Below are positions 17,645-26,310 of a stretch of 64,000 nucleotides of DNA, piece by piece (positions within the stretch are counted from its first letter, which is position 1; each line of letters starts with the position of its first letter). This DNA comes from Onthovicinus sp900555545 (GTDB taxonomy: Bacteria; Bacillota; Clostridia; Oscillospirales; Acutalibacteraceae), in assembly GCA_949296915.1 (NCBI GenBank), contig CASFPX010000004.1, positions 118,558 through 182,557 of the forward strand. The letters run 5' to 3'. The notes beneath the pieces are model-generated. The model searched no databases. It was given only the letters and a program-made list of their open reading frames with translations, and was not told the origin of the DNA. Both the position numbers and the translations under genes were made by a program.

Positions 17645-18796
17645 TTAATGGTTTTCTCTTTTTGCAAACGCCCGCTCCGCCAGCGTAAGCGCCAGTAAAA
17701 TCAGCGCGGCGGCGGCAATCGCGATAAACAGCTCCGGCTGGGTGATATACAGCGTCCGGTTGCCGGAATAGACAACCTCCAACCCCCAAAAGTGGCGCAG
17801 GCAATACCCGATGGCTGCGCCAAACACGCCGCCCAGCAGCGCAATCGCCAAACTACCCCTGGACGCCCAGATCAGCGCCAGCGCGGCAGCCATAACAAGG
17901 ATGGCCGCAGTGAGGACAAGGATCTTCTGCTCCACAAAAACTGCGGCGAATGTAAGCATCACTGCACCGGCAAGGCAGATGATACCGGTGCCCGGATTTC
18001 TGCGGCGGAACAGGAGAAGTGAGAGCACAAACGTGCAGGCGACGGATGCCATGGCCGCATACTCGCTGCCGTTCAGGTACTGCATATAGTAGTTGGGCAC
18101 ACAGACGGCCGCCAAGGTAAAGACAAAGCCTGCCAGCAACCCGGAAGCAGCCCGGCACACCTTGCGCGCTGAACTGCCGTTCCGATTGGCAAATTCAAAT
18201 TCTCCCGTGACCTCCCGATCCGCCTGGCTGCACAGGATGCCAAGTGCAGCGATCACAGCCGCGAGGGTCAGATAGACCGGCACGTACAGCTGATCCGCGA
18301 TCGCCGCAATGGCGGCCAGACCGACGACGCCTGCGGCGGGAAGCAGTTTTTGTATCTTTGCGCTCTCCAGCGATACGGTCAGGAGATACCCGACAGGAAT
18401 CCCGCTCGCACCGGCCACAATGGACAGGACGCGGGACACCGTCATGGTCACATGGCTGATACGCATGGTCGGATCCAGGGACTGCATGACGTCCACATTG
18501 AACAGGGCGATAAAGCCCAAAAAGACAAATAGCGAGGTGACAAGCACCGGGACGAGCACGGCGGCCTTACGATTGAAAATCCGCGCCAATACCGCGCCGA
18601 TCAGCGCCGTCAGGACAAAGAGCAGAATCGTAAACTCATTGCGGAAGAATTTGAGCCCCGCGATCGTAATAAGGGGCAGTTCCGGCGTCACGGTCTCCAG
18701 ACAAAAGGCGTCAAAGGTGAGCAGGAGCAGCATTGTATACCCTGCCGCCGCTGCAAACGCCATGGTGAAAAAATTCCGATTGATCCACTGTTTCAT
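17645..18796 (-). CDS. Polytopic membrane protein of unknown function
   Basis: A 383-residue, very hydrophobic protein with about ten to twelve predicted membrane segments (for instance FTILLFVLTALIGAVLARIF and LAIALLGGVFGAAIGYCLRH) and a polar loop near residues 195-215. I do not recognise a family; a major-facilitator-like layout of two halves around the polar loop is possible. It lies three bases after the GH18 gene and just before the lipoprotein, suggesting a partnership with these surface enzymes, perhaps as a permease. Confidence 0.6.
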   Translation of the reverse strand: MKQWINRNFFTMAFAAAAGYTMLLLLTFDAFCLETVTPELPLITIAGLKFFRNEFTILLFVLTALIGAVLARIFNRKAAVLVPVLVTSLFVFLGFIALFNVDVMQSLDPTMRISHVTMTVSRVLSIVAGASGIPVGYLLTVSLESAKIQKLLPAAGVVGLAAIAAIADQLYVPVYLTLAAVIAALGILCSQADREVTGEFEFANRNGSSARKVCRAASGLLAGFVFTLAAVCVPNYYMQYLNGSEYAAMASVACTFVLSLLLFRRRNPGTGIICLAGAVMLTFAAVFVEQKILVLTAAILVMAAALALIWASRGSLAIALLGGVFGAAIGYCLRHFWGLEVVYSGNRTLYITQPELFIAIAAAALILLALTLAERAFAKRENH

Positions 18797-18799
18797 CCT

Positions 18800-20287
18800 T
18801 TACGCCTCCTTACCGTACAGATCGAGCGCATCGAAGGCGGCGCGCCAGAGAGAAAATGCCGATTCATACGGGATATCGCAGTTAAAAGACCACACCATCA
18901 CACCGCCGTATCCGCTCAGGAGGGCATAGGCCGTCTTATCGCGGACCATAGCCGGAGAATTAAAGTAGACCTCCGTGGGGCTCCCGTCGCTGTAGCTGCT
19001 CACGGTATAGAAATTATTGAAATAGTCGTGATGGTCGAGCGCGTTATAGATGTACTGCTCCATGAGCGCCTCGGTCTGCGTGCCGTAGAACGGGATGCCA
19101 AGGTTGATCTTTTCACGGGAGAAGCCCATACTCTCCAGATAGACTGCGGGCTGAACCGCGCAGCTCCAGAAGCTGCTGTGCTGACCGTCCTGATCCATGA
19201 TATCATAGGCCATGCAGTTGACGATATCGATGGCGTCAATCGCCTGCTGGGAATATTCGATATCGCGTGTACCAAAGGCGCAGGAGAGGAACGCGCTCTC
19301 CCCGGCGTTTGATTCGGCGACCATCCGGCGCTTTACCTCAACCAGGAACTCGTCAAAGATCCGGAAGTCCTCATCGCTCTGTGGGAACTCATAGTCAATA
19401 TCAAGGCCGTCAAAGCCAAAGCGGTTGAGTTTTTCAATGATATTGGTGATGAAAACATCCCGATTCGTATCCATGGCACTGTTGACAAGCGCCGGATCGT
19501 TCATGCCCATGACCATGCCGATCTTGGACTCCGGGGCCACGGTGCGCAGACAATCCATGACAAGCGCAAGCGCCTGTTCATTCTCGGCAGATCCCAGGGT
19601 GACATTCCCCTGCGCGTCAAAACCGCAGCCGCAGTAGTAGAACAGATGGGTCATTCCCTCCAGGTGGTAATTGGCCATATCCGCCAGAACCTGCTCCCGC
19701 CGCTGATCTTCCGTCAGCTCCGGATTGGCGGCGATATCCAACCAACTTCCGGAGAGGTAACCAGCCATCATAAAGTTGTCCGCCGGCCGTTCCGGTTCAT
19801 TGTAGACCTCAATCTCTTTCAAACCGACGGTTCCGTCTGCCTGATCGATTGTCAGGCGCAGATACCGGGCGGATACCTCCCCGACCACGCACAGGCGGTG
19901 GTATTCGATCTTATCACCGGAATAGATCGTTTCATACGTCTCGCCGTCCGATGATGCAGAGAGGGTGAACGCCTGCGCGTTGAGACCCTGCTCCTTGATA
20001 ATGACGGTGTTAAACGCCTTTTCCGCACCAAAGTCCAGCGTGATTGTATTGCCAAACGGGGCGAAGGTTCTGTACACGGAGGAGACATCCCCATCCGTCA
20101 ATTTTTTCTTCCCAAACCCGTCCGCGTCAGCCGATGCCGACAGCGCGAGGTTTTCCGAAACCATGTAGCCGCTGTCCCCGGACATTTGACTGCTGTCCGC
20201 AGAGTGCGCACAGACGGAGCCCAGCACAATAGCTGCAATTAAGGCGACGGCGGTGAGCACGATGGACGGCTTAAAAATCTGTTTCAT
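18800..20287 (-). CDS. Secreted GH18 glycosidase with F5/8-type carbohydrate-binding domain
   Basis: A 495-residue protein. Residues 1-30 are a signal peptide. Residues 42-165 form a discoidin (F5/8 type C, CBM32-like) domain ending in RYLRLTIDQADGTVGLKEIE. The GH18 barrel follows, with the catalytic motif FDGLDIDYE (Asp293, Asp296, Asp298, Glu300). Members are chitinases or endo-beta-N-acetylglucosaminidases that cut the chitobiose core of N-glycans; in this island an endo-GlcNAcase acting on host glycoproteins is more likely. The ATG at 20287 has GGGAG eight bases upstream; a GTG at 20296 is the alternative. It starts a surface-oriented block (GH18, membrane protein, lipoprotein). Confidence 0.85.
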   Translation of the reverse strand: MKQIFKPSIVLTAVALIAAIVLGSVCAHSADSSQMSGDSGYMVSENLALSASADADGFGKKKLTDGDVSSVYRTFAPFGNTITLDFGAEKAFNTVIIKEQGLNAQAFTLSASSDGETYETIYSGDKIEYHRLCVVGEVSARYLRLTIDQADGTVGLKEIEVYNEPERPADNFMMAGYLSGSWLDIAANPELTEDQRREQVLADMANYHLEGMTHLFYYCGCGFDAQGNVTLGSAENEQALALVMDCLRTVAPESKIGMVMGMNDPALVNSAMDTNRDVFITNIIEKLNRFGFDGLDIDYEFPQSDEDFRIFDEFLVEVKRRMVAESNAGESAFLSCAFGTRDIEYSQQAIDAIDIVNCMAYDIMDQDGQHSSFWSCAVQPAVYLESMGFSREKINLGIPFYGTQTEALMEQYIYNALDHHDYFNNFYTVSSYSDGSPTEVYFNSPAMVRDKTAYALLSGYGGVMVWSFNCDIPYESAFSLWRAAFDALDLYGKEA

Positions 20288-20344
20288 CCTTTTCACTCCC
20301 TTTTACTGTAATGAAGCACAACCCGAGCAATCGCCATTTACCGG

Positions 20345-22093
20345 TTACAGCAAATGACGATCGATGATATTCACCGACTGGAGCCGGGTCCCCTCCTGCT
20401 CCAGCACAATGATCTCATTTTGTTCCCTGAGGAACGGTGCGGGCAGGTAGAGTGTGCGCTGGGGGCCGCGGTTCCAGTATCGGCCGATATGAACGCCATT
20501 GACAAAGACACACCCCTTCCGGAATCCCTTCATATCCACAAAGCAGTCGGCATCCGGGCGTGCAGCGAATACGCCACGCAGGAATCCCGGTGCGCCGCCG
20601 AGCGTCTTATGCTCAAAAACGATTTGATCCAGATGATCCATGGGCAGCGTGTAGATCTCCCACCCAAACACATCCTGCATCCCGTGGTGAACGCGCGCGA
20701 TCCCCTTCCGGTCGGCAAGGTGCGGGCCATAGTTGACGCGGCCCATCCCCTCAACCAGAATCTCGATGACGCACTCCCCGTTGAACGCCGGAATTTTGCA
20801 GGTGAAGCCGTCGTTATGCTTCATTCGTCCGTTCTTCGTGCGGTCATACCGGTATATCAAATTTCCGTTAATGCGCAGATAGGCGATGTCGTGCACGCCC
20901 TCCACACAGAGCGGCTGGGCAGAGTATTTGCCCTTGAGCACCTTGCGGTAGAGAATATAGCCGAAATTCTGCCCGAAGTGCTCCATACTCTCCGGGTGGG
21001 CGGAAATGTGGCGCTGACCGATGCGGTAACACGTCTCCCACAGCGGGGCGGATTCCATGAGTTCCACGGCTCCGATTTGTTGCAGCTTCGGGCGCGGCGG
21101 GAGCGCCTCGTCCATCGGGAGCCCCTGGGCCGTGCGCAGGATTTTACGCACCCGGTGATAAGCGGGCGTATAATCGCCGTACTCGTTGAGCAGAGCCGCG
21201 TCGTCATAGCTGGTGACCGTGGGCTGATATTTGCGCCCATAGTTGGCCCCCGCCCAGAAGTTGAAGTTGGTACCGCCGTGGAACATATAGATGTTCATAT
21301 TTGCACCTGTATCCACGAGAGACTGAATCTCCCGCCCGACCTGTGCCGGATTGCGCCGGTGATGGCGCTCCCCCCAGTGGTCGAACCAGCCGCACCAGAA
21401 CTCCATGCATGTTTTCGGCATCCCCTCCTGAAACCCCTTCAGGCTGTTAAACGCCGTCCTGGCGTGGGAGCCGAAGTTGAGCGTCTGATAGACATCCGGC
21501 AGCGTACCGCCGGAGAGCATATTGGAATTATTTCCATCGGAGGTAAAAAATGGGACTTCCGCCCCGCAATCGAGCATGATCTCCCGCAGGTGATTCAGGT
21601 ATTCCTTATCGTTACCGTAGGAACCGTATTCGTTCTCAATCTGGAGGGCGATCAGATTCCCACCTCGGGTATCCTGAAGCGGCGCAAGCTCCTGAAATAC
21701 GCGCTTAAAATATGCCTCCACCTTTTGCATGTAGGTAGGTTCATTACAGCGCAGGCGTATATTGTGATCGGCCAGCAGCCACGCCGGGAAACCGCCGAAA
21801 TCCCACTCCCCGCAAGTGTAGGGGCCGGGGCGGATGATGATGTACAGCCCGTACTCCGCTGCCATGCGGCAGTACGCCGCGATATCAAGATTCCCTTCAA
21901 AGCAGAACGCGCCCTCCTTCGGCTCGTGCAAATTCCAGCACATCACCGTCTCCACGCAGTTGAAGCCTGCTGCACGCATTTTGGCAAACCGATCCCCCCA
22001 GTATTCGCGCGGCACACGGAAGTAGTGCATCGCCCCGGAAAAGAGTCGAAACGGCTTGCCGTCAATATAAAATCCGTCTTTTCGAATCTCCAT
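20345..22093 (-). CDS. Beta-galactosidase (GH35)
   Basis: A 582-residue cytoplasmic enzyme of ordinary GH35 type: FYIDGKPFRLFSGAMHYFR at the N-terminus, IIRPGPYTCGEWDFGGFPAW, acid/base Glu in ALQIENEYGSYG, nucleophile Glu in CMEFWCGWFDHWG, and YMFHGGTNF. C-terminal galactose-binding-like domains follow. It removes terminal non-reducing beta-galactose, for example from core 1 or LacNAc-type fragments. It is ten bases after the DUF5107-TPR gene and 57 bases before the GH18 gene, with no terminator between. Confidence 0.93.
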   Translation of the reverse strand: MEIRKDGFYIDGKPFRLFSGAMHYFRVPREYWGDRFAKMRAAGFNCVETVMCWNLHEPKEGAFCFEGNLDIAAYCRMAAEYGLYIIIRPGPYTCGEWDFGGFPAWLLADHNIRLRCNEPTYMQKVEAYFKRVFQELAPLQDTRGGNLIALQIENEYGSYGNDKEYLNHLREIMLDCGAEVPFFTSDGNNSNMLSGGTLPDVYQTLNFGSHARTAFNSLKGFQEGMPKTCMEFWCGWFDHWGERHHRRNPAQVGREIQSLVDTGANMNIYMFHGGTNFNFWAGANYGRKYQPTVTSYDDAALLNEYGDYTPAYHRVRKILRTAQGLPMDEALPPRPKLQQIGAVELMESAPLWETCYRIGQRHISAHPESMEHFGQNFGYILYRKVLKGKYSAQPLCVEGVHDIAYLRINGNLIYRYDRTKNGRMKHNDGFTCKIPAFNGECVIEILVEGMGRVNYGPHLADRKGIARVHHGMQDVFGWEIYTLPMDHLDQIVFEHKTLGGAPGFLRGVFAARPDADCFVDMKGFRKGCVFVNGVHIGRYWNRGPQRTLYLPAPFLREQNEIIVLEQEGTRLQSVNIIDRHLL

Positions 22094-22103
22094 AGTCCAC
22101 CTC

Positions 22104-25100
22104 TTACAGCTGTTCTGCCAGGGAACGGATATAGCGGCAGAACTCTTCGTTGCGCTGGTCGATATCCTGCTCCCAGATCAGCATATCCGGCAGGGAAACC
22201 GCAAAGTAATCGATCACGGCTTTTTTGCCCTCGTGATTGCGGCAGTAGCGCTCAAAGCTCTCCCTGATCTTTTGTACGCGCCCCTCCTCGCCCAGCTTGC
22301 GCAGGGCCAGTGCCTGATAGAACACATAATCCACGGGGTTATCGTTATAGTACATATCATCCGCTACGGTATCGTCCCCGCTGGCGGCCAGCTGATAGTA
22401 TTCCCGCGCCTGTGGATCCCCCACCTGCTCGGCGAGCATACCCATCCGATAGTAAACATCGTTGCTGGTATCAAGGATCAGTTTGCCCTCGCCCAGATTC
22501 TCCGGGAAAGTGAGCGCATCGTTATATTTTTGCATGGCCTCTGCCGTTTTACCGCAGGCAGCCAATACTTCGGCACGGGCACACTTGATCTGCTTGTAAA
22601 GGCGGGTGACTTTACCCTCCCCGCCCTCCCACGGGTGGAACTTACGCCCCAGGATCATCTCCTCCGCACGGGTGGAATCGCCTCCCGCCAACACCAGACG
22701 GATGTACTCCAGATACAGGTCGTCGCGCTCCCGGACAACCGGCAGATGCTGATCCAGCAGCTTGAGTAGAAAAGCGTCGTCCTTCCCGGTGAGCTGATAG
22801 AGCTGCGTCAGCTCCAGCAGCACGCGGGTATCCGTCTGATCCAGCGACCAGGCACGCTCCATATAGGCCACTGCCTTCTCCGGGTCGTGCGCCTTGTTGT
22901 AATAGTACAGGGACAGGTTGCGGTGCACGGTGGGCATCTTGGGATCAAGCCGCGCCGCCGCCAGCCAGTGGTCACGTGCCAACTCATACTGCCGTTTATC
23001 GTAATATAAATCGCCAAGGTAGTAGTGTGCCAGCACGTTCTCCCTAATGGCATTGACGCAGTCGAGCACCAGAATATCAAAAAGGCTGTTCGGGAAAATG
23101 ACAACTTCACGGGCTGCAACAGCCCGAGCGATCTCCGCACTGAAGGACTTGTGGCTGTGATACCGCGCATACGCCGTGTAGAAGAGAACAAGCGGATTAC
23201 GCCCATTGGCCTGCGTCCATGCGCGCAGGAGCTCCTCTGCACGGTCATATTCCCCAAGCAGCAAATACTCGGAGGCCGCCTGCGTGATCTCCGTCACGTT
23301 TGTCCCGGACAGGAACCTGGGATCCACACCGGCCTCAAAACGCGAAACCAGATCAAAGGGATCCATTTCCCGGATCTCCTGAATACGGTCCCACAGCGCA
23401 TTCGTCAGCCCCATCCGCTTGAGCGACAGGCAGTCAATGATTCGGGCGCGCACATCATAGCTGCCCAACCGAATACTCTGCCCGGTAAAATCCCGCGCCT
23501 CCTCAAACCGGCCGCGCCGGTACTCGATAACGGCGAGATAATAGCAGGCTGCACCCTTGTGCTCGTTGCTCCACAGGCATTTATAAAACAAGTCATACGC
23601 CCGGTCCTGGTTCCCGGTGAGGAGCTCTGCCACACCGAGATAGAAGAACGGATCCGTCGTGGGCGGATTGGGGTTTTTGACGGTCGCCTTTTCAATGGCG
23701 CGGCGGAAATACGGCTTGCAGGCCTCCATCCGGCCGCGGCGCAGCAGCAACAGCCCGTAGGCCGTATTTAGGCGCAAATCCGATGCATCACGGCGCAGGC
23801 CCTCCAGGTAGTAATCCTCCGGCAGGCGTGTCGCATGGCGGTACTGTTCGATATGCAGGCCATAGAGGTACAGCTCCTCCGTCGTTTTACAATCGGCCGG
23901 GGGCGGGCAGGCCGTCGCGGGATCCGGGATGTCAAATTTTTTTACCATATCCGGTGAAAATCGCAGCTGATGCCTGCCATACGTGACACAGACTTCGGCA
24001 TCGTCCCCGACATTTTCCAGTTTATAGACCTCGCCCGCAGCAAGATCCACCGTATTTTCATGTGTTTGCCCGGCTGATGTAATGGATATCCGGACCCCGC
24101 TGTGCGTCCGTGCCGCATACAGGCAGAATACGCCGTTTTCCGTGCCAAAACAGAAGTCCCGATTTGCGTTGCTGATCCTGCCGACCTCCCGGTACGGCAT
24201 AAAGTACTGGGTAAAGCTCTTTTCCTCGTGCGGCTGGATAAAGGTGAAATCGGGCTGATTATCCGTAAAGCAGCCGGTCATCAGCTCCACATAGGGGCCG
24301 TCCGCATCGGTCAGGTTCCGGTCCCAGGCCTTACCAAAATCCCCGCATCCCCAGGTCCACTGCTTTTTGCCGGGAGAGATGTGGTGATCCGCCACATGGA
24401 GCAAGCCCGCACGTCTGCCGTAATCATAGCCGCCGATAAAATCAAAGTTCGACTTATAGGCCATAAAGGAAGTGGGGACCGGAATGTTTTTATACCGGGA
24501 GATATCCACACCGGCGGAATAATCCATCTTGTAATATGTCCCGCGGGCGATTGGGAACTCGCTCACAGCCCGCTTGCCGTGATCCATGACCGCCGTGACA
24601 TCCGGCGGCATAATAGTGGCGGTATCGTCATTGACGGCGTAGGCCGGATTGGCCCACCATAGGAAGGTCTGCGGCAGGGAGCCGTAGTTGAACACGCGTG
24701 TATTCAGTTCCATATACACGGCGTCCGGGTAGAGGCGGATCTCCGTGAGTACCTTGAGCCCGAACATGTTCTCCGTCTCCCCCACGGTGACGGATGCACT
24801 CCCATCCGGATAGTTGCGGATCGTGTGGCGCACGGGCATATAGGTTGAAGGTCGGTGGTGCTGCGGCCAGTTGAACTCGATTCCACCGCTGATCCACGGC
24901 CCGAGCAAGCCGACAAGCGCCGGCTTGATGACATGGTTGCGGTAGACAAAGTCATAGCCGTTGCTCTTGTCACGCGCCGCATAGATGCGCCCGCCAAGCT
25001 CCGGGAGAACGATCACCTCGATATAGTCGTTCTCCAAAATCACGGCCTGGTACATCTGATCCTTTTTCTCGTCCTCGATCTTTTCGATCACGGGATTGGG

Positions 25101-25223
25101 GTACACCTTGCCGGAACTGCCCTGATATACCCGCTTTTCAAAGAACATGGGATTCTTTTCTTCCCTGCCGACACCATAGGTCGGGATCATCATTTTTTTC
25201 TCAATGACCCGTGCTGCTTTCAT
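22104..25223 (-). CDS. DUF5107 domain protein with tetratricopeptide repeats
   Basis: A 1039-residue protein without a signal peptide. Residues 1-400 match DUF5107, a beta-supersandwich related to aldose epimerase-type folds (YIEVIVLPELGGRIYAARDK, WISGGIEFNWPQHHRPSTYM). From about 430 to the end it is built from helical TPR-like repeats (EDYYLEGLRRDASDLRLNTA, AACYYLAVIEYRRGRFEEAR and others). Such proteins recur in carbohydrate clusters of gut bacteria; a role in binding or converting sugars, or as a scaffold, has been guessed but not established. It sits in the centre of the operon, 14 bases after a phosphoesterase gene. Confidence 0.75.
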   Translation of the reverse strand: MKAARVIEKKMMIPTYGVGREEKNPMFFEKRVYQGSSGKVYPNPVIEKIEDEKKDQMYQAVILENDYIEVIVLPELGGRIYAARDKSNGYDFVYRNHVIKPALVGLLGPWISGGIEFNWPQHHRPSTYMPVRHTIRNYPDGSASVTVGETENMFGLKVLTEIRLYPDAVYMELNTRVFNYGSLPQTFLWWANPAYAVNDDTATIMPPDVTAVMDHGKRAVSEFPIARGTYYKMDYSAGVDISRYKNIPVPTSFMAYKSNFDFIGGYDYGRRAGLLHVADHHISPGKKQWTWGCGDFGKAWDRNLTDADGPYVELMTGCFTDNQPDFTFIQPHEEKSFTQYFMPYREVGRISNANRDFCFGTENGVFCLYAARTHSGVRISITSAGQTHENTVDLAAGEVYKLENVGDDAEVCVTYGRHQLRFSPDMVKKFDIPDPATACPPPADCKTTEELYLYGLHIEQYRHATRLPEDYYLEGLRRDASDLRLNTAYGLLLLRRGRMEACKPYFRRAIEKATVKNPNPPTTDPFFYLGVAELLTGNQDRAYDLFYKCLWSNEHKGAACYYLAVIEYRRGRFEEARDFTGQSIRLGSYDVRARIIDCLSLKRMGLTNALWDRIQEIREMDPFDLVSRFEAGVDPRFLSGTNVTEITQAASEYLLLGEYDRAEELLRAWTQANGRNPLVLFYTAYARYHSHKSFSAEIARAVAAREVVIFPNSLFDILVLDCVNAIRENVLAHYYLGDLYYDKRQYELARDHWLAAARLDPKMPTVHRNLSLYYYNKAHDPEKAVAYMERAWSLDQTDTRVLLELTQLYQLTGKDDAFLLKLLDQHLPVVRERDDLYLEYIRLVLAGGDSTRAEEMILGRKFHPWEGGEGKVTRLYKQIKCARAEVLAACGKTAEAMQKYNDALTFPENLGEGKLILDTSNDVYYRMGMLAEQVGDPQAREYYQLAASGDDTVADDMYYNDNPVDYVFYQALALRKLGEEGRVQKIRESFERYCRNHEGKKAVIDYFAVSLPDMLIWEQDIDQRNEEFCRYIRSLAEQL

Positions 25224-25237
25224 GCGTAAACCTCGCT

Positions 25238-26296
25238 TTAAAAATAGATCAATTCCTGCTGAATCTGATTGTCCGGGCTGATCGTCAGAAGTGTTCCGCC
25301 CGTCATGCCCAATTTAAAGTTGCAGTTGTAAGAGCTCTTCATCGCATAGCTGACTTTCATGCCGTCTACGTTGGCGGTAAAATTGTTCAGATGATCGTGC
25401 CCGGAAAACATCTGCGTCCCGTTGTGCTGTTTCATCGCGTCAAGCAGGCCGCCGTCCACGTCCCCGGGGCAGGGGTCTTCCGCACGCTCTCCCATCTCAA
25501 AGCCATCCGCCAACTCAGAATAGATGGATACTGGGATGTGGAAAAACGCTATATTCTGCGGATAGGAGCCCTCCGCCGCTTTCACGCCCTCCATATTCCA
25601 GTTGTACCAGGCAACCTGCTGTTCGTTGATACCGGTGGTGCCCACAGGATCGTCGCTGCTGCCGCTGTCCATCATAAAAAACAGCTGCTGCGTCTGTCCG
25701 TCGCGTGTCAGGCGAAGGATATAGTTACCCGCGCCGTGAAGATTCTCCGGCCCGTACTGGAACAGCCCATACTCGCTTGTATTCAGCACGTCAACCAGCT
25801 TGGCCTTATCAGCACGCCCCTGATCGTCATGGTTCCCGAATACGCACGCCCATGGCGTCTGATAGCTGTCCATCTGCTTGACAAAGCGTTCGTATTCGAT
25901 ATCATTGCGGTCGGTGAGAGTCGTATCGCCCAGGACCAGAATCAAATCCGGCTGAACCTCCTCGACCATATTGTCGAGCGCAATCTTGCCAGCCCAGTCA
26001 AGCACGTAATTCACGCCCAGACAAGCCGCGAAGGTCGCGTGGTTTTTCAGGTGAATATCTGTGAGGACAAGTACTTTGTAATCATCTGCCCCCATATCGA
26101 GAGATTGAAGTTTGGAGAGATCGAACACCTGCTCCGCACTCCACGCCGGGTCACCGGTGGCGGTACCATGCTGCTCCTGCTTGCCGATCACGGAAAAATA
26201 AATATTGAACCCCCCGATGACCGCCGCGATTGCGATAACAACCGCCACAAGAACTGCAATAATTTTCTTGGCCTTGCTGCTGAGTTTTTTTGCCAT
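25238..26296 (-). CDS. Membrane-anchored metallophosphoesterase (2 of 3)
   Basis: A 352-residue calcineurin-like phosphoesterase with an N-terminal anchor (residues 10-31), so the enzyme domain faces outside. Metal motifs: VLTDIHLKNH (DxH), LVLGDTTLTD, VFGNHDDQG, AFFHIPVS and FSGHDHLNNF. The ATG at 26296 has AAGGAG upstream; the earlier TTG at 26314 overlaps the ribosome site. It follows the GH110 gene by 14 bases. Together with the genes at 9919 and 29222 it forms a family of three paralogues in one operon, each close to a GH101-type or GH110 gene. Confidence 0.87.
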   Translation of the reverse strand: MAKKLSSKAKKIIAVLVAVVIAIAAVIGGFNIYFSVIGKQEQHGTATGDPAWSAEQVFDLSKLQSLDMGADDYKVLVLTDIHLKNHATFAACLGVNYVLDWAGKIALDNMVEEVQPDLILVLGDTTLTDRNDIEYERFVKQMDSYQTPWACVFGNHDDQGRADKAKLVDVLNTSEYGLFQYGPENLHGAGNYILRLTRDGQTQQLFFMMDSGSSDDPVGTTGINEQQVAWYNWNMEGVKAAEGSYPQNIAFFHIPVSIYSELADGFEMGERAEDPCPGDVDGGLLDAMKQHNGTQMFSGHDHLNNFTANVDGMKVSYAMKSSYNCNFKLGMTGGTLLTISPDNQIQQELIYF

Positions 26297-26310
26297 GATA
26301 ATCTCTCCTT

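Noticed and set aside
16434..17648. 404-codon plus-strand open frame
   Set aside because: Antisense to the lipoprotein gene, which has a lipobox and metal-site motifs.
20354..22267. 637-codon plus-strand open frame
   Set aside because: It lies opposite the GH35 gene, which has catalytic motifs and a ribosome site; the plus-strand product has no family pattern. Such mirror frames are common in GC-rich DNA.
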